A DNA stretch of 64,000 bases from Madurella fahalii (taxonomy: Eukaryota; Ascomycota; Sordariomycetes; Sordariales). A program made the position numbers and the translations under genes. Positions 23,326 through 35,700 of this stretch are shown here, piece by piece; positions within the stretch are counted from its first letter, which is position 1, and every line of letters starts with the position of its first letter. The notes beneath the pieces are model-generated. The model was not told the DNA's origin. It was given only the letters and a program-made list of their open reading frames with translations, and did no database searches. The stretch lies in contig CM056874.1 in the NCBI GenBank assembly GCA_029876055.1, positions 5,890,001 through 5,954,000 of the forward strand, written 5' to 3'.

Positions 23326-24448
23326 GTTGGGGTTAGAGGAGGTTAGAGGAACGGGGTTGTTTTGCTGGTAGGTTGGGCGGGGGGTGGGTGTGGATGTGAT
23401 GTGTACCGGTGATCGGGCGGTGGATGTGTGGCTGCAGGTTAGCGGTGGGGGAACTTAGAGCGGAATCTGTAAGCAGGGCTGCTTTGTAGGAGTAATATAC
23501 GGGAGACGACGGCGACCTGGGCGTATGCGTCTCGGAATGCCGGGGAATATCTTGGATGACATATGCCGGTGAGGCCAAATGTTTGCACGAATTATGCTGG
23601 CTCGCTGGCGGACTGTGTTTCCGTTATCGTAGACACCGTGGACGTGCTTGACGATGAGGAGGATATTATTCACGACTTCGGGCCGGATCCATGTGACGAC
23701 TGCTTCTGTGACCTTGAGAGATACGAGGTCTGCGGGAAGCACTTATGTCTAGCCGAGTCTACTGTAGGAATGACGTCCAGGAACCCAAGCGCCTATGTGT
23801 AAGGCGGAAGAACATGGTATAAGATAAGAAATATGGAAGAAGGAATGAAAGGACTTTGGAGAACGAACGAAACAAGAAAAGAGAGGCAAACAGAAACACC
23901 AGGGAAAGGAATACAAAGAATATTAAACGGCTCCTTCGAAGGTTGTAGGAGTTTATTGATTAAGTATTTACCTGCCGAGCTGTTCTCGTTGCCGTTGGCC
24001 TGGCCTCTGCCTATAGATGACCTAACATCGAGAAGGAGTGACACTCGATGCCTGGGAAGAGTGAGCACCGAGCGTAGGACGGGCAAAATTCGACAGAGGA
24101 CTTCCGGCCGTATACCGCCGGATGTCCCCAAGCGCTGTTACACCCGCAACATAACTCTTAAAACGTGTGGTTTTCGTAACCAGCAATGTGAAACCAAGAA
24201 GGGGACCAAGGCCTTATTCGAATGACATATCCATATGACAAACGCTGTATCATCCAAGTAACTTTACTTCTTGCACGATTCGTCGTGACCATCTTGCAAT
24301 CTGACCCTGCTAATCATATCCCATCCAACGGAACGCCCGGCCCACGAAACCACCCTGCCCCGCCGAGAGTACCGTGGTATCAATCGAAGACGATAGCAAA
24401 TTCCCGTCCAAAACTCCAAAACAATGCTGAGCAAACTAAAACGGTAGG
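23326..24448. other. Convergent intergenic region
   Basis: About 1.1 kb between the 3' ends of convergent genes. Small ORFs (for example 23563-23802) have no recognisable product. It becomes more AT-rich around 23815-23970. Confidence 0.55.
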
Positions 24449-25213
24449 TCAGAGACCCGATGACGTTGGCGCTCTTTCCGCAGGAGGTAGAGCTCTTCCG
24501 GCCGCATCCCTCACAAGGGCCTTGCCCTTCCCCTTCCCGCTGCCACCACGCCGACGCTCCTCTTCGCTATCCCACTCGGTCTCCGTCCCACGTCCCCCTA
24601 GATCCACCAGTCGCGGTCGCTCATCCGACGATCTCAACATCCTGGACCGCTCGTCGCCGTGATCCTCATCCTCATCATCAAGCAGTTCCCCGTCCGCCGT
24701 CTCAAAATCCGGCGCCTCGATCCAGTCCCTCGGCACCACGCATGGCAGCGCGACACCGATGCTTGCCGCGCGGTTGAGCCAGCCGGGTCCGGGGCGGCCC
24801 GTCAGTCTCTGGCAGAGGTACGACGTGAAGTGGTTGCAGTTCTTGGTCAGGAGGTTGTAGGCCGTGCCGAGGAACTCCTCGGACGCGTCGCGAATGATGG
24901 CGTCTATCTCAGTTTGTGGGGCGATGGTGAAGCCGTGCAGGATCTCGCACCTGAAGGTCCCCCCCGGCGGTTCCGTCTTGGGTTTGGTCCAGTACACTCC
25001 TGTCAAGCCTCGCCTGTCGTGCCCGCCGTAGGCGTACTCTTTGCCGTTGATGACGACGCCCGAGTGGAGGAGGGAGGTTCCGAGGAACCAGAGGGTCGAG
25101 GATATCCGGCCGGGAGGGAGGAGGTCGTACACGTGGATGACGACTTCGGTCTTTTGGAGGGACAAGGTCGACCGGTGCGACCTTGCCGGCTTCTGTGACT
25201 TTCGGGGAGGCAT
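24449..25213 (-). CDS. PPPDE (DUF862) deSUMOylating-type isopeptidase
   Basis: Single exon on the minus strand, 254 residues from the ATG at 25213; the frame continues three codons upstream only to a TTG. Residues 22-160 form the PPPDE cysteine-peptidase domain: VVIHVYDLLPP, the catalytic His50 in SLLHSGVVI, the GG before the diverging loop, and the catalytic Cys126 in TKNCNHFTSYL. Family members (DESI1/DESI2 type) remove SUMO or ubiquitin from proteins. The C-terminal 90 residues are acidic and Arg/Gly-rich disorder, absent from animal DESI proteins. It is probably cytosolic or nuclear. Confidence 0.88.
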   Translation of the reverse strand: MPPRKSQKPARSHRSTLSLQKTEVVIHVYDLLPPGRISSTLWFLGTSLLHSGVVINGKEYAYGGHDRRGLTGVYWTKPKTEPPGGTFRCEILHGFTIAPQTEIDAIIRDASEEFLGTAYNLLTKNCNHFTSYLCQRLTGRPGPGWLNRAASIGVALPCVVPRDWIEAPDFETADGELLDDEDEDHGDERSRMLRSSDERPRLVDLGGRGTETEWDSEEERRRGGSGKGKGKALVRDAAGRALPPAERAPTSSGL

Positions 25214-25597
25214 TGGGATCAATGGGCAAGTTGCTTTTGGCGGTCTAGAAGATGCAGAGGGAGAGTGCGTGCGTCAATTAATATGAAGGCGCGTAAGTAT
25301 GGAGTAACGCCGCAAGTTTATGCGTCTGGGGGGATCTGGAGCATAAAGACGGCAGCTCCCGACAAAGCCAGCCGGAGATTCCGAGTTGGCACGATGCTCA
25401 GACGTATTATCGCGGATACAAGCGGAGGACGTTCGCCATTTGTTGTAAACTGTAAAACCAAGACAGGAAGCCTTGGGAGATGACGGAATGACGAAGCTCA
25501 GCTTTGCCAGAGCGACAAGTGATGCATGCATAGGGCTCAGAGGCGCAGCCTAGCTCGAACAAGCCCACGTCAACCCTGGCTGCCAAAGGAGCGGTAC

Positions 25598-25610
25598 AGG
25601 GTTAGGGTTA
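25598..25610 (+). promoter_or_regulatory. Telobox-like (TTAGGG)2 motif
   Basis: AGGGTTAGGGTTA in the divergent region about 400 bp upstream of the canonical ola1 start. Telomere-repeat elements are common in promoters of translation-related genes in several eukaryotes; function here is inferred. Confidence 0.4.
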
Positions 25611-25819
25611 TCGGGAAATTGATGATCCATAGCGACAAGTGCGATGCCCGGGCCTGAGAGCTTGAAAAGAAGAAAAAAAAGTTTTCCGTTCTTTGCAACT
25701 CGGCGTATGAATTGAAATCAAAGGCTTGATTTGACACGAGTTTGCAAGGATTTCAGGCGCTACTCCGGAGACATTTACTTGTCTCGGCGGTAGTAGTCGC
25801 CGTTTTTCCGGAGCGGTGG

Positions 25820-26002
25820 ATGTCTGCGAGCAGCTCCCACCTTCGTACCTTTTCCTCTTCGTTGCAGAACCTGCAGAACCTGCAGCTGCCCCTCTTTTTC
25901 AAACCCCGCAGAGCTGCTGGTAGCTCTTCTTTATTTTTCAACAAGCCGGTCACTTTCATCTGCCTGTCCACACGTCACTACAGCAAGCGCAGAACTCCCA
26001 GA
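25820..26002 (+). other. In-frame upstream extension of ola1, presequence-like
   Basis: From the ATG at 25820 the frame runs without a stop for 61 codons into the canonical ola1 start. The encoded segment has no Asp or Glu, many Ser, Leu, Phe, Arg and Lys, and ends with RHYSKRRTPR, resembling a mitochondrial targeting presequence. It is either 5' leader that is open by chance or an alternative N-terminus. Confidence 0.35.
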
Positions 26003-27512
26003 ATGCCTCCCAAGAAGACCAAGGAAGAGGAGAAGATCCTCCTGGGCCGTCCCGGAAACAATCTGAAGAGCGGCATTGTGGGTTGCCTTGGTGCCCTCGG
26101 TCCTCGGTCCTCGGCTCTGCTGACTCGCTCTCGCGCGAACAGGTTGGGCTGGCAAACGTCGGCAAGTCCACGCTCTTCCAGGCCATCACCAAGTGCAACC
26201 TGGGCAATCCCGCAGTATGCACCGACCCGCCCAGATGTCTCGAGGATCGCCGTCGCTGATTCGGCCCTAGAACTTCCCCTACGCCACCATCGATCCGGAG
26301 GAGGCCCGCGTCATTGTTCCCGATGCGCGCTTCGACTGGTTGTGCGAGAAGTACCAGCCCAAGTCGCGGGTACCTGCCAATCTCACGGTCTATGACATTG
26401 CTGGCCTGACCCGCGGCGCCTCAACAGGTGCTGGTCTCGGCAATGCCTTCCTGTCGCACATCCGCGCCGTTGATGCCATCTTTCAAGTCGTGCGGTGTTT
26501 TGACGACGCCGAGATCATCCACGTCGAAGGCGATGTTGACCCTGTCCGCGACCTCGATATCATCAGCGAGGAGCTCAGGCTCAAGGATATTGAGTTCGTC
26601 GAGAAGGCGCTCGAGAACCAGAAGAAGAAGACTCGCCAAGGTGGCCAGAGCCTGCAGATGAAGCAGTGGAAGGAAGAGGAGGCCACGATTGAGAAAATCC
26701 TGGCGTGGCTCAAGGACGGCAAGGACGTCCGCAAGGGCAACTGGGCTCCCAAGGAGGTAGGTCACAGTATTTTTCTCGAGTCCCAGCCGCTTCCTATGAT
26801 GACAAAGGGCCAATGGCCTGAATTTATAACCCAGCTCGTCGAATGCCTCGCCATCAACGCAGAGTGCATACTGAGATAAAAAACGCATTCTGAACCGCAC
26901 GCTCTCTGTCTTCTTACTACCGAATCGAGGGTTACGATCTCGATGCTGACTATTCTGCAGGTTGAGGTTATCAACCCCCTTTTCCTCCTGACGGCGAAGC
27001 CTGTAGTCTTCCTCGTCAACCTTTCCGAGAAGGACTACATCCGGAAAAAGAACAAGCACCTGCCCAAGATCGTGGAGTGGGTTAAGCAGCATGCTGAGGG
27101 GGATCCCATCATTCCTCTCTCCATCTCGTTCGAGGAGCGGTTAACGCGTTTCGAGACGGAGGAGGAAGCCAAGGAAGAGTGCAAGAAGGTTGGCGCAGAG
27201 AGTGCTCTGCCCAAGATTATCGTCAGCATGCGCAAGGCGCTCAACCTGGGCAGTTTCTTCACAACTGGCCCCGACGAGGTCCGGCAGTGGACTATCCGGA
27301 ACGGCACCAAGGCACCTCAAGCAGCCGGCGTCATCCACACTGATTTTGAGAAGACTTTCATCCAGGCCATCGTGTACAACTTCAACGTACTCAAGGAGCT
27401 TGGCGATGAAGCCGAGGTGAAAGCCAAGGGCAAGGTCATGACCAAGGGCAAAGACTACGTCGTTGAGGATGGCGACATTATGCTGATCAAGGCTGGCGCT
27501 GCCAAGAGCTAA
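26003..27512 (+). CDS. ola1: Obg-like ATPase Ola1 (YchF family)
   Basis: Four exons, 26003-26077, 26143-26214, 26271-26756 and 26961-27512, total 1185 nt, 394 residues, close to the usual 390-400. All introns are phase 0 with GT-AG ends. Walker A is GLANVGKST (residues 27-35), the switch region holds DIAGLTRGAS, and NLSEKD replaces the NKxD guanine-specificity motif of true GTPases. A coiled-coil insertion (EEATIEKILAWLKDG region) and a C-terminal TGS domain (FFTTGPDEVRQWTIRNGTKAPQAAG) complete the family layout. The altered G4 motif explains the preference for ATP over GTP. Ola1/Ybr025c associates with ribosomes and proteasomes and affects translation and stress responses. The canonical start MPPKK matches the family, but an in-frame upstream ATG exists at 25820. 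Confidence 0.95.
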
Positions 27513-28653
27513 GGTCGTGCAGGCGGCAATGATATGAGGTTTATGAGTAGGCTGTTGCACGACCTTGCTGCGTGAAACGCGAGGCGGGATTTGACCGGGC
27601 CGAGCCTAGGCTCCCGAAAGCCAGCAGGCTGGCAACCCTAAGGCGCTCCTTGGAACGCTATGGTATCCGTAGCCGCGTCCGCCGCGTCCAGTCTCAGGCA
27701 TTGAGAAGTCAAGCGACCGATCTGCTTGAAAAAGACGAATAAATGCCGAGTCCCTCTCGTCAACAACCCAGATTACCTGCCGCATCCGTGTTTGGCGGGT
27801 CTGGCATGTGAGCCATGTATCTAATACTTTGTGGTGCCAGGGCTCCCCCCTTATTTCCAGGGGCAGGTACAGTACCCCACTATCATGATTTGGTGCAGCC
27901 ATCTCCTAGCTCTCGGCAGAGAGGCATAAAAAACCCGACTGTGGTTGGCACTTTAGATAAAAGCTCGAATTGCTCACAAGGGGCTACTGAAGAGGCGGCG
28001 CATAGAGAGCAAATGAGCGATGAGTCAACCCGGGCGTACAGTATAATCCCATATCAAACTATTGCCTGGTCAAGCGAGAGTATATACGTAGAGGTACTAC
28101 CTCGGAGAGTAGCAATCAAACCACGGTTTTTGGTGGCTCCGCAGCGATGCCCCGCCTCCAGCTGCCGGGAGATCGCCCAGCACGGGTTCTGATTGGCGCT
28201 CGGGCTAGTGCACGGTGCGGCCGCATGCAGAGAACACGCACCCCCGAGCTACCAGGATCCCTGTCATCCTGGCGCTGCTTCTCGGTCAAGCATCACCGGC
28301 CGAACTTTCGCTCTTTCAAATGCGCCCACCGTCGTGATTCCATACGATAAGAGCCCTCGACCAGGCACTGCGCCTATCTCTTCTCGCAGAAGACCGATCT
28401 ACCCGAGACACCCGTACAAAGTATCGGGAATCCAACGCAATCCCGTTTCGCCGTCCACGCCGCAGGCGACCAGCAAGATTGCGTCACGCTGCGCCTCCCT
28501 CTGAGCACAACCTAAGGCCGGTATCGATCCTGGACTCCGGGTTCTCGACGACAAGATCGGTTGCATGGTTTGCGTCTCCAGCAACTGCCCGATGGTGGCT
28601 ACACTCTGCTCACCAAAACCACACCGAACGGAGTTGCGAAGCGAGTCGAGTGA
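27513..28653. other. Intergenic region
   Basis: 3' flank of ola1 and promoter of the VPS9/ankyrin gene. No gene or RNA recognised in about 1.1 kb. Confidence 0.55.
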
Positions 28654-31600
28654 ATGCAACCCTTAAACCCATTCCTGAGCGCTTTCTCCAAGAGCCCCAT
28701 CCTCGCCCAGTGTCTGCCGCCCCAACAGCACATCCTACTCGTCCCGACCGCCGATGTCCTGCTCAACTCCCGCGACACCGAAACAGAGGCGCCCCTGGTG
28801 GCCTCCATAGCCTCCGAAGAGTTCCTGGGAAGCCATGTGTTGCGGATCCCCGTGCCAAAGGCACAGGCCGCGGGGCCCAAGGATGCTGCGCAGAATCTCC
28901 GCGAGATGCGAGGGAAGCCGAAGGTGTACAGCACTGTCAACGGCAGGAGCCTGGTCATCAAGGACAATTGCATCTACACCAACAAGGGTACCTTCGTTTT
29001 TGGCTTGAACCCCCGCCCCGGTACACCACGATGCTGACGTCTCCATCCAGGTTTCAAATCGCTCGCGCAAGCCAACATGCTTCACGATACCATCTGGTAT
29101 CCGGACACGCTCGACCCCCGACCCTTACTCATTTACTACATATCTCGCCCGCTGGTAGGATCGTGGGAGGAGGTCAAGATCACACCGGCCGTTCTCCCGC
29201 CCAGTGAAGGATCCTACCGTCAGCTTAAGGTGACTCCAGAGATTCAGAGTCCCTCAGGCTCGCCGAAGAAAAAGGATATCCGAAGCTTCCATGAGCTTCT
29301 GAACCATTTCCCATCAATTGCAAAGCAGATGCAAGCCGGCCTGGAGAAGTTATTCCGAGAATTTACCCTGGTTTTTGAGCGGCCGTTACCGCCTCCGCCA
29401 TCAGCGAAGGACATCCCCGATCCGGAGCCCGATGGGCCGATAGCGGCGGCTGTAAGAAGGGCAAAGTCCAATAGTGATGCCAGTTCCGACGCTGTTAAGG
29501 GGCCTAACGGGAGCCTCGGTGATGCCGCAGCTGACGAGGACCTCATGAGGACTTCGTTGGAAACGGCCGTCACAGCTGCTATTGATCTGTTCCAGAGCGT
29601 CGACAGGCAGCAGCTATCACTCCTGGGCGCGACCACGGATTTGACAGGCTCGGTTGTCGAGCGGTTAATCGAGCGCTACATCGCCGAGAACGTGCATCAC
29701 CTCTTGTTCCCGCGTCTTGCTGCGCTCAGGCGGCAGGACGACCTTGAGCTGGAGGCCAAAATCAGGCAGATGGACCATATCGACATTTCGCAGCTGGGGG
29801 TTGCCATCGAAGGAGGCAACCGCGCCAAACGCGATGTTGTGAACAGGCTCGGGCGCGCCGTCGAGGAGTTTCGAAAAATGCCCAACGCCAGCTGCCCCCA
29901 GGAAATGATGGAAATACTTCTCTCTACCACCAAGGCAGCAACCCAGCTCAGGGATGCGCCGCAGCCGGGGGAACCGCCAGGGCCGTCTTCTGAAAAGCCA
30001 GTCATGACGATCAATGCGGACACGCTGGTGTCGCTACTGCTCTATGTTGTGATAAAAGCGCAACTCAAGCATCTTCAAGCGAGGCTGACATACATTCGAC
30101 ACTTCATTTTCATCGATGACGTTGACAGCGGCGAAATGGGATATGCTCTCAGCACTTTCGAGGCGGTTTTGTCATACCTTGACCGCGAGTCGGGCGGCCT
30201 ACGGAGAGCTAGCAAGCGGAACAAGGCGCTCTGGGATGCAGTGTCAAAAGGCGACATGCCCGAACTGAGAAGAATCATGGAACCAGATGAGGAAGCCATC
30301 GAGGACGACGTGGTTGTTTTCGGGTCATCCAACTCCCGGCGGCAGTCTTCCAGTGACTGGAGCTTTACGAATGGGACGTCCAGGAGGTCGTCTTCGAGTT
30401 TTACCATCTCCGACAGATTCTCGATGGGATCCGGACTAAGCCATGTGTTTCCGTTCCAGAACGGAACAGATGCAATGGACGTCCCCATACTACCGGTCAA
30501 ACGAACCAAGAAAGTGGCTATGGACACCAGGAGTATGTCAAGCGGCTCAGAGATCTCATTTCGGTCGATGCCCATGAGCATCGGTACCTTGACGAGCGCG
30601 ATCGAGGGGGACACGTCCATCGTGCGGCTATCTCAGACGCAAGACGCGTTTGGAGAGTCAGTCCCAATGATGGCCATCCAGAACAGACAACCAGAAGCTC
30701 TGAAATACCTGCTCTCGTTGAGGCAATACTATTCACCAGACGTCATACTCGACGACCAGAATAACGAGGGAACCACGCTATTCAGCGCAGCAGTTCAGCT
30801 TGGTGATGAGGCTATCGTGAACACCATTCTCGACTTCATATTAGACTCGACAGACGACGACAAAATTCGCGACTACCTTGCCATCCAGGATACATGGGGC
30901 AGGAGCGCGGCGCACTACATGTTTCACGCTCCTTTCCTAATACAGCGGATTGGCAGAATATTACCGTGGCGGCAAAAAGACAAGAACGGCCAGACGCCGC
31001 TGTTTGCTCTGTGCCGGTCTTACGATCACCCGGATTACCATACAATGGTGGAGGAAGCCCTGGAAGCGGCCACCAGGAGCCAGGGGGACGGCCAACCGCT
31101 TCATCTCGATAACCACGTTGATATCAAAGGCAACACGCTGCTTCACATTGTTAACGACGCCAGTTTGGCTCTGCAGATCCTCCAAAAGTGCGATGTCGAC
31201 GTCAATGCTACAAACGAGAAGAAGTTTACCGCCTTGATGCTCGCGAGCAAATACGGGCGCTTTGACATGGTCCGGACGCTGTTCAGTGACCCTCGAGTCG
31301 ACATCGCAGCGAGGGAGCTGCGGGGATTGACAGCGGTAGAGCTCGCCAAGGATGATGAGTTGCGGAACAAGATTGATGACCTCGTGCTGTTCTCGCTCAT
31401 GCCCGGGTCAGACTCTCGCACAACCGGTGTTGTCCGATCCTTCTTCGTCGAGGATGCCTCGATCCGCTTCGTCCTGAAATCAGGCGCGCCCGTCGACAAG
31501 CAGAGCTACGCGGTCACGACTTGCCGGCGGTCTCTGACCGACTTTGAGCACCTCGCTAAGCTGCTGCAGATGGAGAACCCGGCGTCATGGATACCGTCGC

Positions 31601-32714
31601 TGGCGGATTTACGGTCTCCGATACAGATCCCCTCGAGGCCGAGCCGCGCCGTGCTTAAGGACCTCCAGGTGCGGATGGACTGGTTTCTGAGGGTGCTGCT
31701 GGCCCATCCGACATTCGCCACGCACGAGATGCTATGGGAGTTCTTTTTGGTCCCCGACCTGCAGCTGGACATGATGGCGGAGCGCAGCAAGCTCAAGGCG
31801 GACGCACTGCTGGAGAAGGTGCACGAGGAGTACGAGCCTGTTGAGGACCTAAGAGAGGTCGAGCAGTTCGTCGACCACGCCCGGGATATGGTGCGCAGCG
31901 TGCACTTTTCGACAAGAAGCGTCGCGCGCAGGGCGAACGTGGTCGGCAACGTCGGCAACGGTAAGCCCTCTCTACTCGTCTCACCGTCGCGACTCTACTA
32001 ACCAACCCAACAACAGACCTCTACGAATCCTCCCACATCCTCGCTAGATCTCTCTCCACCCTCTCCTTCCTCCCCCAATCCCACATCTCCGCCTTTGCCA
32101 CCTACGTCCGCTCCCTCTCCCCCTCCCAATCTTCCCCCCACCAGACCTTCTTCCAGGCCTTCCTCGCGCTTTACAACAACGTCGAGGCCATCCTCAAAGC
32201 CCTCGCCCGCCCGCCGCAGACCATCTCCAAGATCGTGGCCGTCCGCCGCGAGGCCGAGCGGAGCTACTCCTCCCTCAGCCGATCTTCGCGCTGGCCGCTG
32301 GGCCTGCTCGACGAGACCAGGCAGAGGCTGAACGAGGAGCGCGAGGAGAAGGCCCGGCGCAGCGAGGGCGAGGCGGAGAGGCTGGGCAGGGAGCTGCGGT
32401 ACGCGCAGCAGACCGTTGCCGGGGAGCTGGCGGGCTGGCGGGACATGCACGAGCGGATGGGGAGGAGGGCGATTCGGGACCTGGCGAGGGGGATGGTGAT
32501 TGCCGAGAGGGGCAGGTTGGAGGGGTTGAGGAGGGCGTTGAGGGCTGTGAGGGAGGTGGAGGTGGATGTGGGTGGTGTTGGCGGCGGCGGCGGTGGTGGT
32601 GGTAGTGGGAGGGCGGGGATGATTGGGGATGGTTTCTCACCGCTTGTTGATGCTACTACTGCTGCCGTTGGTAATGATGGTGAAACGGGGGAGGGGAGCG
32701 GGAGTTCTTCCTGA
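28654..32714 (+). CDS. VPS9-domain ankyrin-repeat protein, Vrl1-like Rab5 GEF
   Basis: Three exons, 28654-28987, 29051-31960 and 32017-32714, total 3942 nt, 1313 residues. A VPS9-type helical region spans about residues 215-480, with the conserved core INADTLVSLLLYVVIKAQLK then YALSTFEAVLSYL, the part that acts as exchange factor on Rab5/Vps21-type GTPases. Ser-rich linkers follow, then ankyrin repeats at about 645-890 (EGTTLFSAAVQLGDEAIVN, GNTLLHIV, KFTALMLASKYGRFDMV). Next come a PX-like region (SFFVEDASIRFVLKSGAPVDKQSY, with an FxxLxxLL segment) and a C-terminal helical, BAR-like part rich in Arg/Glu. This order is that of yeast Vrl1, the VPS9-containing sorting nexin of the VINE complex. 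By analogy it acts on endosomes in tubule formation and protein recycling. A poly-Gly run (GGGGGGGGS) near the C-terminus is a local expansion. Confidence 0.85.
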
Positions 32715-35700
32715 GGTGGTGTGGTGGCGAAGTCTTGGGTGGGGAGCGGGATGCGGAAAATGTGCGGTGACGCGTCCGGGGAACCGGGAAGATAAGACGC
32801 GTTTTTTATTTCCTGAGAGGATTTCGAATGCTCGGAACCGGACACCACGCTCCGGACACCCGCCGGCTGAGGAGAAGGATTGCTGACTTCCTGCCGGCCG
32901 GCGGACAGGATCCCCCCTTGGGTCAGAAGGTACATATGTACATACAGGTACAGGTACAATACATTGCCGTGTTGCCTTGCTCGCTGCTGGACTTATTGGA
33001 TGGATATGAATGAATTTAACTTGTGTTGTAATTTGTATGTGTGTATCGGGTGGATGCATGGTTCTGATTGTTAATCAGGTTGGGGGTTGGGGTGAGAGAT
33101 GTGATGAGCTGCTGGTCCGGCCGCCGGAGGATTCCGTTGATGACTCCGGTCTTGATGTGATCGAAAGTCAAAGTATCTTCAAGTGTTTCTGGTTTGTGAT
33201 CAAGAGCGGTGAGGACAGGTGAGGAAAACGTCTCTCGCGAGGCCCGGAGCCTCGTTCTTCCCCGTCTCAGACAGCTCTGCGACTTTTACCTTGGCAGAGC
33301 CACCGTCCTCGGTCTTTTGGTCTTGACCGCTCCCCATCACACTATCACAGTATCACAATCACAACTCCCGAGCTGCAGGGAAGAAGAAAAGAATCGCACA
33401 ATATGCAAAGTAAGTGAGTCATTCAACAAACTAGAGCTGCATCTTTTTTTTCTACGCCACCTACCGAATGGAGCTGTCATGTCGGCAGGGGGTGTCGATG
33501 AAACGAAACTACCTTATCCTCTCTGTGGGTTTTCCCGTCCTTGTGGGTGTGATGTGGGTTCTGTGGCTCTGTGGGGTGAAACGGTGAAACAAATCGAACG
33601 AAGGAACGAACAAGCAGGGAAAACAGCGAAACAGATTTGCCGAATATGCGGGATTCTAGATCCAGGGGGGCTTTGCCAATTGCAGAATATGCACGCAAGA
33701 ACAAAAAGTAAGAGTCATAGTCCGGTGGGGATATTGTGTACACTAGCTGCAGACCGAAAAGCCTTGGAGGTTGAGACGGTGAGGGCAAGGACAGCCAATC
33801 GACGGTCCGACACACGAACTTGACAGGTGTGAGGTGCGAGGTGCGCGGGCGGGATTGGTTGGCGGGGTGGACGCGCCTTGCATGGCAATGGCAGGGGAGA
33901 GGCGTGTTCCCGGCAGCGAATCGGGAAGCAGGGGGTTAGGGAGGTGGCAGATCGACGGTACGCGAGAGCACGGGCTCCCGCGTCATGTTCTTGTCTTGTT
34001 CGCGCGCCACGGCCAGCAGCCGCGCTTGAGGGTTACGTTACCTCGATACCTCACCTTGTGTTCAAAGCTCTTGACCGATGTCAGCTGAGATGTTTAAGCG
34101 CCCTACTAGCTGACCATGAGGCGGTGCAACGAGCCGCAACATTTGATGATGAAGCAGCGCGATCGGGGAAACGAGGCCCGCCACCGGACCGGTCTGGGGG
34201 GGAGGCTTAACAATTTCAGTAGCCGCCTGGCGTTGTAAGCGACAGTTTCGATCGGACGACCCAATTCATGGCATTGACGCGGCTGTCTGAAATGGCCAGT
34301 GCTTAACAAGACTTGGCTTTTCTCTGTTAGCGGGTGGCACGGTAACACAAGCTCCCCGCTTAACAGGGGACGATAAACCTGACGTTACGTCGGCTGCGCT
34401 TGGTTGACCCCATTAAGCGCCCGTTGGCGGACCTTTGCGGGCGCCTAAGGAAATGACACTGGGACTGGCGTTCATATCCGCAACCGCCCAACCCTCGGGC
34501 TCCCTCCGACACGGCAATCTCAGTAGCCGCTCGCTTTCAAGCAGGTCATCAAACCCCTTCCATCAGCCCTAAGACCCGAAATCCGGATGCACGAGCGGGA
34601 TGGATCATGAAGACAGGAATGAGATCTCGATCAGCAGATGCGGGCTTCCTGACGGGCCCCCCCAAAATAAACTCGACAGTTGTCTCTGTGTATTGTCCTC
34701 CGGACCGTTTGGCGGAACAGAACAGAGGGCCTGAGATTACAACTGGCAGCTGCCCAACAAATGCCGAAGACCGAAATGGGTGCCCAATACCCGGCAGACG
34801 CTGCGGGAACGTCCAGAAGAAAGAGTAGATGGCACCATCGACCAGGTGCGAGGGGCTCCTCGACATCTCAGTGGCTCTGGTTTGGGAGATCGAGAGCCCT
34901 CGCATAATTACGTGGGGAAAGCCACAAGCGTGGCTGACCGCCCCTCCATCATCTCCCACCAAACGGTTTTGCGTCCGCCCCGCGATCAGATGTTCACCCA
35001 CGTCGGTCGCGAGAGGGTTGGGCGTGTCGTGGCCCGAGTCGCCAAAAAAGCCGCGTCCGCGCTGTGGTACGCTGGAGCCAGTCGGCGGCGGCAGCGCGCC
35101 GCCGAATGGGAAGCGAGAGCCGGGAATCGTTTGCGGGTTCCCCACATTGTGGATTGGCGCCCTGTGGACCGTTGCTCAAAGGGACAATCCCGCTAATGCA
35201 CCCTTGACTCTGCGGGACCATGTGTCTAAATATGACTCATAGACGCCTGCAGGGCGGCTTGCATTCCAAGGCGGTCCGAGCCAATCACGGCGGCGAATCC
35301 CGCATCTACTTGGACGTTCTCAGAACAGCAAGCCCATGTTCGACATCTGTGTCGTTCTCTGCCCGACCGTTTGAGAGAGGTGAGGTGGGCTACCGTGGGG
35401 GAATTTGGGGGAAAAATGCAGCTTTGGGTCGAAGAGGAGGAGCTTGGGCCCCAAAACCTCCACATTCTCAGTCCCGGTTCCTTTCGTTGTCGAGAGGTGT
35501 TCGGATGGCGATCCTGCCCAGTACCCCGTTACCGCTACGAGCCTGAAGATTGCGACGGCGGCCAGGGCTTCTTTCTTTCCCTGGTGGGGCTAATAACTTA
35601 CAGTCCCATTCTGATGTTCAGAGCCGCCGAGCACGGGCCAGACTGGTACGTACCGGTCTTTGCAGTGTACTGCTGAAGCGTCTCAGCGAACCCTCTTCCG

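Larger units (their letters stand above)
25214..26002. other. Divergent promoter region with telobox
   Basis: Lies between the minus-strand PPPDE gene and plus-strand ola1. It holds a double telomere-type motif (25598-25610), an A-rich run (25669-25681), and from 25820 a stretch open in frame with ola1, listed separately. Confidence 0.55.

Noticed and set aside
34549..35145. Minus-strand ORF of 198 codons in the 32.7-36.4 kb gap
   Set aside because: No similarity that I recognise and no consistent coding bias; kept as intergenic.
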